Assembly: GCA_019843655.1 (NCBI GenBank)
Contig: JACDQD010000011.1
Location: 12,256,604 to 12,320,603, forward strand
Reading direction: 5' to 3'
DNA from: Lethocerus indicus
Lineage: Eukaryota > Arthropoda > Insecta > Hemiptera > Belostomatidae
Length of the DNA: 64,000 nucleotides
Of the stretch, positions 10,880 through 20,902 are shown in pieces (the first letter of the stretch is position 1; each line of letters begins with the position of its first letter). The translations under genes were made by a program, and so were the position numbers. The notes under the pieces were generated by a model. It saw only the letters and a program-made list of their open reading frames with translations, was not told the origin of the DNA and did not search any database.

Positions 10880-13800
10880 CTGTAAATACGGAAATAAGTA
10901 TTAGGCCCCTACTGGCGCTGTTCGGAAGGCTCAGCAATTGTAAAGAGTATACTGTACATAACGATGTCCGTTTATCCGAGTACAAAGGGGATTGATCTCT
11001 CTGTAACCGATTTATAAAAATTATTTGTTCCTACTCCTAGGCCTGGTGATGAAAATAAAATATACCAGGGGTATATTACAGCGGTGGTCCAGCCACGAAA
11101 ACTGGTATGCAGTTTTTGTCGCATGCGGCAAAGATTTTGATGCAGCTCAGTGCGCAGGGTTACCCACAGCCCCCAACCCGCACAACAAACGGATCTAACG
11201 ATCCGATCAAAATGCCCAAAATTAGTTCTGATACTTTAATCGGTTAAAACGACAAACGGAATACAGCAAATTACGAATGCTGTACGCTTAAATGTGCTTG
11301 TCTCATGTCTCGAACTTGTCTCATGATGGCGATAGTTTTTACTGTGGACAAAACAGTAACTCGTTCTTCAGTTTTTAAATCAATTTTTTTCCAATGGTAA
11401 GGTCGTTTATTTTTAGAGAGGACAAGTTAAGTTGAAACAGAAATTATCGAAGAAAGAACATTAAAATATAATACATTAAATTCGGCATGTGTACATACAC
11501 TTTTAATATATATCAAAGTCAGCGAGCTACATCTCATTTGTCATTGTCCTCTGACCGCACTGTGGCATACGTTTTCAGTAAAAGTTGATTTTTTCAAGTT
11601 AAATGTTTATAATAGTTGAAAATATATAATAGTTGGAAGTCTATGGACGTTCTTATAAACAAATACTCAGAATTATTTGATATAAAAGTCAAATTCTTGT
11701 TGATTGGGCAGTAACTGAAGATAATTTATGCACTTAAGTTTACGGTATTTGATGGGGACTAAATGAGAGTTCGGAATATACCCGCGAGATTTTCTACAAC
11801 GGCAATTGTAAAAGTGCATTTTAAACGTTGCCACGTTCATTGACAAGAAAAGTAAACATATATGAATATAAACGTTGAAAAACCTGAGTACGTGCAACTA
11901 ATATGTTTCGGGGACAGCAGCCCTGAGTTGTGTACCGTTATATGTTGTACCTTAGCGTTATATTTCGGTGCTTAATTCTGTATACTGGAAGCAGTTAATG
12001 TTAGTGGGTCCAAACAGAAATGCAATTCTGACGTCCCCATACGAAATATGCGTGGAAAGGAGGAATTCACGCGGTTATCGAAAACGCAATAGTAATTCCC
12101 CCGGAATCACATAACGCGGTCGGGCGCCGCATGCGAAGCCGGCGGGCGTCTACCGGTCTACACGCGTTCATAATGATAGGGAGAAAAAAAAGAATCTCAT
12201 TAATAATAATATTATTGGGGGTGTCAGCCTTCGTTAGAAGCGAAGGGCCACCAGACTCGTGCTATGTAACGTGCGGCGCATCGATAAAATTAGTATAGGT
12301 CACGTGATATATTTTTATTTCCCTCAATACAGCCTGGCTACCGGTTCTTCAAACTTTATTGCTAAACAAATTTATTCCTGTTCATCGTTGGCGCATCCTT
12401 CGTTAGGGATACTTCTCGAGTAGCACCCTATTTAACGGCGTGAGAAACCTCGTACGGAGAAAAATCTCTTAATTCACTCATCAGTATAGGCGCTATACAA
12501 TTTGACTCTAAATATTCTCTGTTTGTCCACGAGTTAGTCGTTAGAATTATACACTTGCCTACAATTATCAAAGTACTGGTTCGGCTCTAATTGCCAGAAA
12601 ATTTCCGGAAGGAATACGGACAGGCATGATGATGACGATGACAGGAAATAAGGACGGAGGGTTGGTTTGAAATAGTAAGGTAAGGGATGAAAGGGTGTGT
12701 AGAGCTCTCTCTCTCCCTCTCTCTGTATAGGCGATGGGGAGGGAGAAGCCACCCCAAGCGGAATAATTCTTAGTCAGCGGTGGCTTTCATTCGCTGCCCA
12801 CAGCGCGCCTGAAAGGCTCACTCCTCTCCCTTTTATAAGCTACCCTGTTTTTTTCATGTTCTATCCTCTTCCATTGCGATTTTAAATCACTATTTTCGTA
12901 CAGCAGTAGGCCGCAGCCATTTTAGGGGGCTTTTGTGAGGTCCGTCCCATTTTTTACTGTCAGTCCAAATTAAATGCAATTGACTTTGTCGCCCCTAACG
13001 AGTATTACGTTTGACAGGGCTGGTAAAATTCTATGGCTTGCAGTTTAAACACTTTTTTTTGGAATACAGTCGCTCTCGATGTTTTCTGCCTCCGCTCGAT
13101 TATTCAAAGCCGGCCGGTATCGTCTTCTCGCCATCTTCAGTAGCGTACTTAATATAAAGAAAGTTCCGAAGGTCGGCCGACGAAAATGAAAAATAAAATC
13201 ACGTGTCATTACTGGAAAAAAACCACCGCCGCAATAACATCGCTGAAAAGATTACTAATGCGGTCTCATTGTCAGGAAGCACGCTAAAACAATTCACAAA
13301 CAGGGGATAGAGTGGAAGCTATACTCATGCCATGTAAATTTTAAAATAAATGAAATAATAAAAAAATCAATAATAATACAAATATATGGTGTACTGTAAA
13401 AAGAATCGTAACTATCATTCAGGAATTACATATGTTTAAACGCATTTTCCAATATAAGATTCTCTCCACCATTAAATTATTTCGTAAGACGACTTATTTT
13501 TTTAAATATTCAAACTGGAAATATTTGTCTTCAAATATTGTTTTTTCTTCGTTGGAGTGGGAAAACGTGATTATTTTCTAATCCGCCGCTCTCGACTACG
13601 TTAAATATTAATCTCGTATTTTTGACGAGAGCCGAGCAAATATGAACAACGTTGATTAAAACCTCTGACTTGCGACCGACAGATCTTGTTTATATTTACT
13701 TTAGATATATCGCAGCCCCTTCTAAGGCGACAGCGCGTTTAATAAATCTTTTGGCGGTATAATAAAATTCCCGCTTCAATTTGTAATGAAACTAACAGAA

Positions 13801-14820
13801 GAAGGCTTTGCGCCCTGAAATGCATTGGTACAAGGTGTGTCCGGACCCACTAAAGCTCCCTTAATAGGCCAGTATAAATATGTTTCTGTTTTGAATTCTA
13901 TGAGTATTGAAATATCGGCTGTCGGTGAAAAACCGCAGAAGGCACCGCAAGACGGCTCGCTGTGAACGTTGTTTATGTCCCGTATGCTCGCTCTGTTTGT
14001 GCATAACCCCGATACTTTATCGGCCGTCGCTAAGCTGAATGGAAACGTTTCCAGGCCGTGCACATAACAGGGTTTCGATTGGAATTTATTTCGGAGGAAG
14101 AGAAATACAGCGGGGGCGGTGTGGCGGGGAGGGAAGGAATTTTCGATGGCCGGATCCGTTTGGCCGTTGGTAAGAGCATCCTGAGAATTCCCCGCTTCAG
14201 GTTTTTTCAATAAAAACCAATACACATTGGACATCTGTTATGCGCGTCTGCCCGACTGGGAAATATGCTTTTTTTTCAAACAAATTTCGCTTTCCTTATT
14301 GCTCCCTCCCGCTGTCATATTTCTAAGCATGTTTTGGGCCCTTCGTTGTAATTTATTTGCCTGCATTCTTTCCGCTCTCGAAGAATTCTCGGCGAAGGAT
14401 TTACGGACAGTGGTCTGAAATGATTCTGACCAAATGAGTCCCTTTCCCTGAGTAAAAATAAAATAGGCATGTCACTTATTAAGTCCGATCACAATATCGC
14501 ATTGCACATTCTGTGGTATTTACTACAGCGTTTGGAACTGGCATATTAGCCCAGAAGAAAGGTATTTTATAAATTTTGACAAAACGTACGTATGTAAGTA
14601 ATCAAACTAACATAGTTTGAAACATTGTGGTAAATTTAAAATGAAACCTATATTGAATGAACCTAGCGAACATGAAAATTAGGTAGGCTCAGTTTTTCAT
14701 TTGAAGAAAAAAATATTCCACGAGTTAGGGTGATTACCAATTTAACGAATAGTCGACTAAAAACCTTCTACCCTTCAGAATCGAACTCGATTCATGATTC
14801 TTTTTCATGAATAACGCCGG
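10880..14820. other. Inferred intron of the - strand gene, or intergenic
   Basis: No convincing internal exon was found on either strand. Stretches at ~12040-12180 and ~13060-13160 are richer in GC and CpG and may be regulatory. A CT-rich tract lies at ~12703-12726. A 152-codon - strand frame (13776-14234) lacks domain, splice or polyA support. Confidence 0.35.
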
Positions 14821-15080
14821 TACCGATTTGCATTTCAGTTCTCCCCCCCCCCCCTTGTAGGTTCTGGATAAGTTTTCCAGGCCTGGAAAAATAATTGAAT
14901 ACAATTACCGGGGGCGACTACGAGGGCCATAATAATTGGTGAAGTCGCCCTCGGGTTAAATCGGGCGTTCACTAAACTCTTTCCAACTGCTATAAAACAG
15001 TTCATTAGTCCAGTCGCCTACGCCGGGAAAAACAACCAGCGGCAACAGTCCGCCGCGACAATCTGAATAACACATCTCAA
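14821..15080. promoter_or_regulatory. Candidate cis-regulatory island with perfect palindrome
   Basis: A GC-elevated block in AT-rich DNA. It holds a C12 run (14843-14854), a perfect 18-base palindrome TTTTCCAGGCCTGGAAAA at 14873-14890, TAAT sites, and CpG-rich blocks around 14930-15060. There is no ORF across it. Regulatory function is inferred from composition only. Confidence 0.3.
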
Positions 15081-15589
15081 TCTAGGATATTCTCTAATTC
15101 GAGTCACTTGGTTCTTCGCAATCGGTACTATCGAACGAACAATTAATCCGGTTGAGATAAAAAAAATAATAAATAAATTGTTTATATATAATTATAAATA
15201 TAATTCTGGTATTAAGTAATTTACTGACACTCGCATTAGTAGTTAAACGACTATTGACGTCTCTACCTTGATTTCACCCGAATGATACGAACAACGAATT
15301 GTACCTTTTTCGAATAAGCAGTTAAGAACCCAAACAGTTAACTTAGAAATGACAGCGTTCCTATATTATTTCTAATCATGGTGTGTAATCCTACGTAGAA
15401 TATTAAATTCTTCCAGCGACAATGCGAAATTAATACAGTGGATATCTCGAAACTCTAGACTCTCATTAAGGGCTGAAATCAATTGTGATAGAAAAAAATA
15501 CGGGTTAGATAATACGTACGAAAGAATAATAAATTTCTTCCAGTTACCTAATTTTCCCGGAAACTGTGGCGTTTTCCGGCCCTCTGTCC

Positions 15590-15780
15590 CGCAGTCGCAT
15601 TTGCGGTCACGTGGATCCGGGGAGGGTCGGCCACGTGATCCTGGCAACAATAGCGATCCGGGCGTACATAACAGTCGAATACATAACTGGGATCGGGTCC
15701 GGGGCTGGGAATACACAAACTGGAGGAAACAAACGGCCGCCAGATACAATAGGAGCCGCCCCCACTGCATTAGCGATAGC
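15590..15780. promoter_or_regulatory. CpG-rich island with paired inverted E-boxes
   Basis: Two CACGTG E-boxes (15608-15613 and 15632-15637) lie 24 bp apart and inverted (GTCACGTGGATCC against GGCCACGTGATCC). The block stays open in several frames on both strands, typical of a stop-poor GC-rich sequence rather than a gene. CACGTG is bound by bHLH-ZIP and bHLH-PAS factors; occupancy is unknown. Confidence 0.3.
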
Positions 15781-16653
15781 TTTCATTCCCCATTTATTTT
15801 TTTTTGTTTGTTTGCGAATGATACAAGTCGTCATTTTATTATTCTGCACGACACGATATTTTACAAACGGAACAATAAAATATTTATTTCTCCAGAGTTA
15901 ATTGAGAACAACTTTTCTGGTCAGCCGCCATCGAGACAATCCGTCAATGTATGATGAAACGTGGAAAAAGTTTGTTTCTACTTTTTAAAATTTATAATAC
16001 AAATTGGTATAAGTGTACACGTAATTTTTATCGAATAATCAGACCATAGCCAGTGAGAAATTCGGTGTACTCCTATAGTTAAATCTGCCTCATTAACCTA
16101 CCTCTTCAGGAACTCTCCTGATTGATCTAGCATAAGACCAAATTATGGAGTGGAGCTTAATGAAATCATTCTATATCTATTGGTATATAAGAATTGGCAA
16201 ATTATAAATTCCAATCCATGCTAAATAAAATTTTTTATTTCTCCTTTCTTTATTTCAGAGAAAATTATTACTTTTGAGCAAGACGCATGTATAGTCCATA
16301 AAACCTTTAGTATCAATTCTTAAAAGTGAAATTAAAAAAAGAAATGTTAAACGTAACGGCCAACAGGTTTTGGTATGTCAGACTATTCAAGGAAATGTTT
16401 TTTTTAGCACGATAAATTTAACACGGGCAAATAAAATTGTTTGCCCTTTATTTTACAAGCGGTACAATCTGTGTGTTGTCTGTGTGTGTGTGCGTGTGTT
16501 TTCGCTCTATCTCAAGCGAGACGAAAATCTGTCCAGGATTAAGACAATTCAAAGCGGTGGGTGTAGGAGGGGAAACTGTCTCAGAGAAAAATTAAATCAG
16601 AATCTTTTGTCTCTTCTGTAAGACGTGAGTTCTGAGTTTGTATTTTGTCTCAG

Positions 16654-16737
16654 CAATGTATATTTCCTGTGAACAGATATATTTGTGGGATGCAATTGGA
16701 ACCATGTGATAAAGCCAACATGTTTAAAAATGGATTG
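16654..16737 (+). CDS. Candidate internal coding exon (28 codons)
   Basis: A good acceptor (GTTTGTATTTTGTCTCAG) ends at 16653 and a strong donor (TTG|GTAAGTATT) starts at 16738. The 84 bases between are open in the phase 0-0 frame and encode a cysteine-containing peptide starting QCIFPVNRYICGMQLEPC. The exon is symmetrical. No flanking exon could be placed with confidence. An acceptor at ~16258 (CTCCTTTCTTTATTTCAG) may start an upstream exon. No family recognised. It could be a real exon, a non-coding RNA exon or coincidence. Confidence 0.3.
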
Positions 16738-16779
16738 GTAAGTATTACCGGGAAATCAATTATTATTTGCATAATTTAT

Positions 16780-18400
16780 GAAAATGTCATAATGTTTGAA
16801 GATAGCAAAATATTCAGAACCAATGTTATATTTTACATTTTTATCCAAACATTTTAGAAAAAAAACTTGAAAATTTCTGTTGCCAAAACATAAGATTTTA
16901 GTGTATAATGAGAAAAAGCTAATTCTGAATCAATATGGCATGAAATCTTATGAATCTCATAATTTTGGGAGCAGAAAATGCTATTCTGATAACAGATTGT
17001 CGTTTCAACTATCAGCTTTGCTTCCATATTTACAATATTTCTTTAAACTAGTTCCCAAAAACGTTATTAAATTGAAATTGATTTTTCATTACAAATTAAA
17101 TTTCGGTACAACTATAGATAGTTGAGTATCATATTAGTTCCATGTCATATTAACAACAACTCCAAAACCTAATTGCATCCAAAACTTACTGGTTGTCTCA
17201 GAATCAGTGTTGGGAGGGAGTCATGCATGGAGTAGCATAAAGGAAACGTGACAGGAAGTCTTTAATGACCATATCCTGTGTATTTAGAGGTCAGGTAATC
17301 TAGATTTTGACATAAAAACACCTGCTGATGACTAATTTTGTGATGACTGGTATCTGAAGTGCACTAATAAAACAAGGTGGATTTCAAATGTAAATTTGAT
17401 ACACTGTAATTGGCCTCATTGTTGAATTTTTACAGTGAAAGTAACACAGTGGAAAATAATGTTTTATGAATGGTTACTTCATACCTAGTATATATAAATA
17501 ATTCATTCAAAAGTAGTTACAAAAAATAACAAATGCTACAAAGAAGGGTGACTGACCTGGTCTGAAAAATTATGACAGCAAAGAGAAACAATAGTAACTA
17601 CATAATAAGAATATTAAGAAAATTCTTATATGGGTCACATTCTTTAATTGGAAAAAATGAAAATCTGGAATCTCTGTTTCAACTGATTCAAGATCGAATG
17701 TTTAATAATCAATGAGATAGAAGTAGTTTAAGAATTAGAGTAAATTAATATTATAAAACTATAAATTCCAATACCTATTGTATTATGTATTATTAACATT
17801 CGTGCATTATGTATAGCCCACATATTTATGCACTGTTAAAGTATTTTGAGAGACAAAAAATGACTATGATTTTAATTAATGTGGAAGGTTTCAGCATAAA
17901 GAAAAGAGTACATACATTTTGTATCTGAATTGGATTCTGTGCGAAGTGTAAATAACTTGATAATAAGATATAAAACAATCATGTTTTAAACTTATAATAG
18001 TATACATTATACTTAGTAAATTAAATATATAGGACATTTAGGGCCTGAAATTATTATTTTGGAACATGGTACGAGAAATATTATCTGGCATTTGCATTTG
18101 CCTTGATTTAGTATTTTGAGGAATTATGTTTTAGTTTTTCACTTCATTTTCATAACTTTCATTTAATCTTATAGATCTTTTGAAATTATTTAATATATGA
18201 TATATTAATTGTAATGTGTTTAACACGATGTTCACTTTCATATTAACATAGTATCATTAGTAATGGTGGTTTGATGCTTTGGATGCCAGTAAGCATTACC
18301 TGGTAATGTTCATTTGTCTTTTTATAATTGTTTTTAATTTTTATGACAAATAGTGAATTGAAATGAATAATAAAATACACTGCTAGTTTTGTTAAAATGT
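16780..18400. other. AT-rich DNA without supported genes
   Basis: Very AT-rich, full of stops in all frames. It may be intron for transcripts on either strand. No repeats or RNA genes seen. Confidence 0.4.
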
Positions 18401-18420
18401 TAAAAAATAAGTGCGATTAC

Positions 18421-18495
18421 CTGAAAAGTTCTCCAAAAGTCTGGTAGATGACGCCGCCATGCATATCTAAAAACCGCCATTTTGTTGTACTCCAT
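18421..18495 (-). CDS. Candidate first coding exon, - strand
   Basis: On the - strand an ATG at 18495 and a second in-frame ATG at 18480 (context CAAAATGG, favourable) open a frame of 25 or 20 codons. It ends exactly at CAG|GTAATC, a usable donor, in phase 0. The peptide from the second ATG starts MAVFRYAWRRHLPDFW, basic and aromatic like a mitochondrial or membrane-protein N-terminus. An in-frame TAA lies upstream, so the start is local. It sits on CCGCCAT motifs typical of start sites of broadly expressed genes. It is the natural 5' partner for the exon at 10752-10879, 7.5 kb away, but the phases (0 out, 1 in) require another exon. The linkage is inference. Confidence 0.35.
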
Positions 18496-18620
18496 TTTTT
18501 CGAGAAAAAGTACTAGTAGTGCCAAACTTTAACAAACGGATATTTCAAACATTGTTTCACGCGATAATTTCATTGTTTTTCCCGTACCCTTTAGAGTTTT
18601 GATATTCAGAGTCAATGTGT
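18425..18620. promoter_or_regulatory. Candidate bidirectional promoter with CCGCCAT motifs
   Basis: Two YY1/Pho-like motifs on the same strand, GCCGCCATGCAT (~18453) and ACCGCCATTTTGTTG (~18473), lie at the start of the - strand frame. In the opposite direction a 43-codon + strand frame begins at 18635. The arrangement suggests divergent transcription. No TATA box was seen. Confidence 0.35.
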
Positions 18621-18634
18621 TGCGATCTTAAATA

Positions 18635-18766
18635 ATGAAATCAAGTCCTAGACGCTTTGAAATGATTTGTAAAGGTGTTAATTATCATAGTGTTAACGGC
18701 TTAAGTTACGACGCCGGTAGGCAAGAAAAACATTTTGCCAGTAGTCGCCAGGGAAAAGGTAATTGA
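18635..18766 (+). other. Short + strand frame opposite the candidate promoter
   Basis: 43 codons starting MKSSPRRFEMICKGV, ending at TGA 18766. Possible donors (GCCG|GTAGGC near 18717 and AAAG|GTAATT at 18759) lie inside it, so it may be the first exon of a divergent transcript whose next exon could be 20831-20896. No domain recognised. Confidence 0.15.
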
Positions 18767-18769
18767 AAA

Positions 18770-20830
18770 AACACTCAATAAAACGAAATGTATGTAATAA
18801 TCACGATATATTTCGTGCAAATTTGAAAGCCATTCGATTAGTATCGAAGTATTGTATGCACACATTAACCTAACCTCATCGGACTGCAGATTTTGGCGTC
18901 GTTTTCGTCTGTTTTATGAGATATTTGTTCACAATCAATTTCACTTTCTTCTAATCAAACATCATAAATGATATTATCAAATAATGTTTTCGAAAACTAT
19001 GAAATGTAAACTCTTGCAATATTTTGTTTAAAATTGTTATGGAATCATTACGTTGGACAAGATTTCAACGTGGTGGGATCATTCCAATAACATTTCAGAG
19101 CAAAGTGTAGTTAATCTCGACATAAACCGCAGTTCGTATCTCAATATCAGTCCATTGGAACTATTTAACACGCCGCAATTATTCCTTTCTGTAAATTAAA
19201 AAAGTATATCGTTAGTTATCTCGTTCATATTAGCTATTAGCCCAGTGATAGTCCATCTGTACTGTGAGTCTTGTAATAACGATTATAGAGTAAATTGTAA
19301 CTTTTTCTTGTGTTCTTCCTAAAAGAAGCATTGGAATGGGGTTCTCCGTACTTTTCAAGGGGGAATATTAATTAACACTGTGTCTATTGTCAGAATGACT
19401 TTGCAGATTTCCTTTTTCCTTGAGGAATATCTGAGTTCATGTTATCGCTATGTGAATTAGGTTTCTCGTTTTATGGTATTTGGTTTCTAAATATTTTCAC
19501 CTTTAGAGTAACTCTCTAAATTATGTATGGGAGGGGGTATGGGAGAGATTGGCTAGAAAAGTGGGCATCTACTTGACGTAGACTACAAATACAATAACAT
19601 TATCAAAACCAAACAAAGTTGTTGATTTTGACTCGCGGGTAAATCAAACAAGTAGTGAATCGTCTATAAAGGTCGGCAATATAAAGTTCCCTTCTTCCAA
19701 GTGTGTGAGGAGAAATTTATGAATTTGGAGAGGAAGAAAATTCGCCCAGTGAAGTTGGATGAATAATCAACATTTTTATAACATATACCTTCAATAATAT
19801 ACCTTCAGTGATATATCAAATGTTTTATTTCTACGATTTTGAAAATGTGGGAACATGAAAAACTGGAACGCATTTAACCTTCACAGCTTTGGGTCTACGG
19901 GCTGAAAATTTTCAGAGGTAATTTTCCAGCCCGGAGGGCCGCAATTTAAATTGCATGGAAACGGAGTTTCCAGTTTCGCCCAATCGATATTCACCACTTG
20001 TCACGCGAGCCTAGCGAACGGCTATTGCGACTTTTGTGACGCAGGTTGATTTCTAAACATCTACCGCGGAAAATGTATTACCGAGATGAATTGATGTAAA
20101 CGCATTTTTCGCGTCCCTTTGTTATGATTAGCGGACTAGGATAGTCTGTTGGGATCACTCTGAATAATACCAATAATATGTTCTGAGTCAATGGATTTGT
20201 ATTCTATATAGATAGATATTTTATTTCTGATAGGATGCTTCATCGGCAGCTATGGGGAAAGAAAATCTCTGAAGAAATAGCAATTAATTACGATTGAAAA
20301 TATCCAGCGTTATTGGAATTTAAGAAACTCGTTGGTGGACTCTCTGATTAGTTCGTTATTATATCGGTATCGGCCTCGTTAGTGAGGCCAATGAAGCATC
20401 CTGACTGCACTGTTTATGTTCTAAGTTTATTATTTTGCACGGATAAAATGACCTAGTTCCCGAGTTTCGTCGCCGTCCAGTCTATATTGGAATCTTAATA
20501 TATAGCGAAATATACACAGAACTGAACAAAAAAAATATTAAAAAGCCAAGTTTGGAAATACAGAAAAGATAGTTTCCGAACTCTCGCACATCGTAAATAC
20601 TCGATTATTGTTCTAGCATTATGACAGGCTCTTCTATTATATTAACAATTTTAGTATGCTCATACAGCTGTCTGCTGAGTGCAATGAGCGCTATTCAGTG
20701 CAGTGAAAAATTGCAGCATTAAAAGCCTTGTAGAAAAAATTTAGTCACCATTTTATTGGGCATGTAAATCTGAATAATTTCCTTGAAATTTAACAATTCT
20801 GATGGACGTTTGTTTTATTTCGTTTTGCAG
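18770..20830. other. No supported gene; possible intron of a + strand transcript
   Basis: Mixed-composition DNA. A GC-richer block at ~19890-20110 could be regulatory (GGCTGAAAATTTTC and CCAGCCC half-palindrome around 19900-19935). Nothing coding was supported. Confidence 0.35.
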
Positions 20831-20896
20831 TATTGGGATGGCATCCGACCAATACGACACTAAATCTAAAATCATGTGATGGGTAACGTTGCTGAG
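20831..20896 (+). other. Candidate 66-nt exon, probably 5' UTR plus start codon
   Basis: A strong acceptor (TTTATTTCGTTTTGCAG) ends at 20830 and a strong donor (GAG|GTAAGTC) begins at 20897. All three through-frames contain stops, so it cannot be an ordinary internal coding exon. It could be a leader exon whose last ATG starts MGNVAE and runs out in phase 0, the same phase as the exon at 29597. MGNxxx is a plausible N-myristoylation start. An upstream 13-codon frame (MASDQYDTKSKIM) stops at a TGA overlapping the ATGs. A non-coding RNA exon is equally possible. Confidence 0.35.
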
Positions 20897-20902
20897 GTAA
20901 GT

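Noticed and set aside
13776..14234. 152-codon - strand frame
   Set aside because: No domain, signal, splice or polyA support; no start context of note; likely a chance opening in a moderate-GC stretch.
15372..15770. 132-codon - strand frame with a signal-peptide-like start (LLLYLAAVCFLQFVYS)
   Set aside because: The same CpG-rich block is also open in several other frames on both strands, so absence of stops is compositional. The rest of the peptide has no family features.
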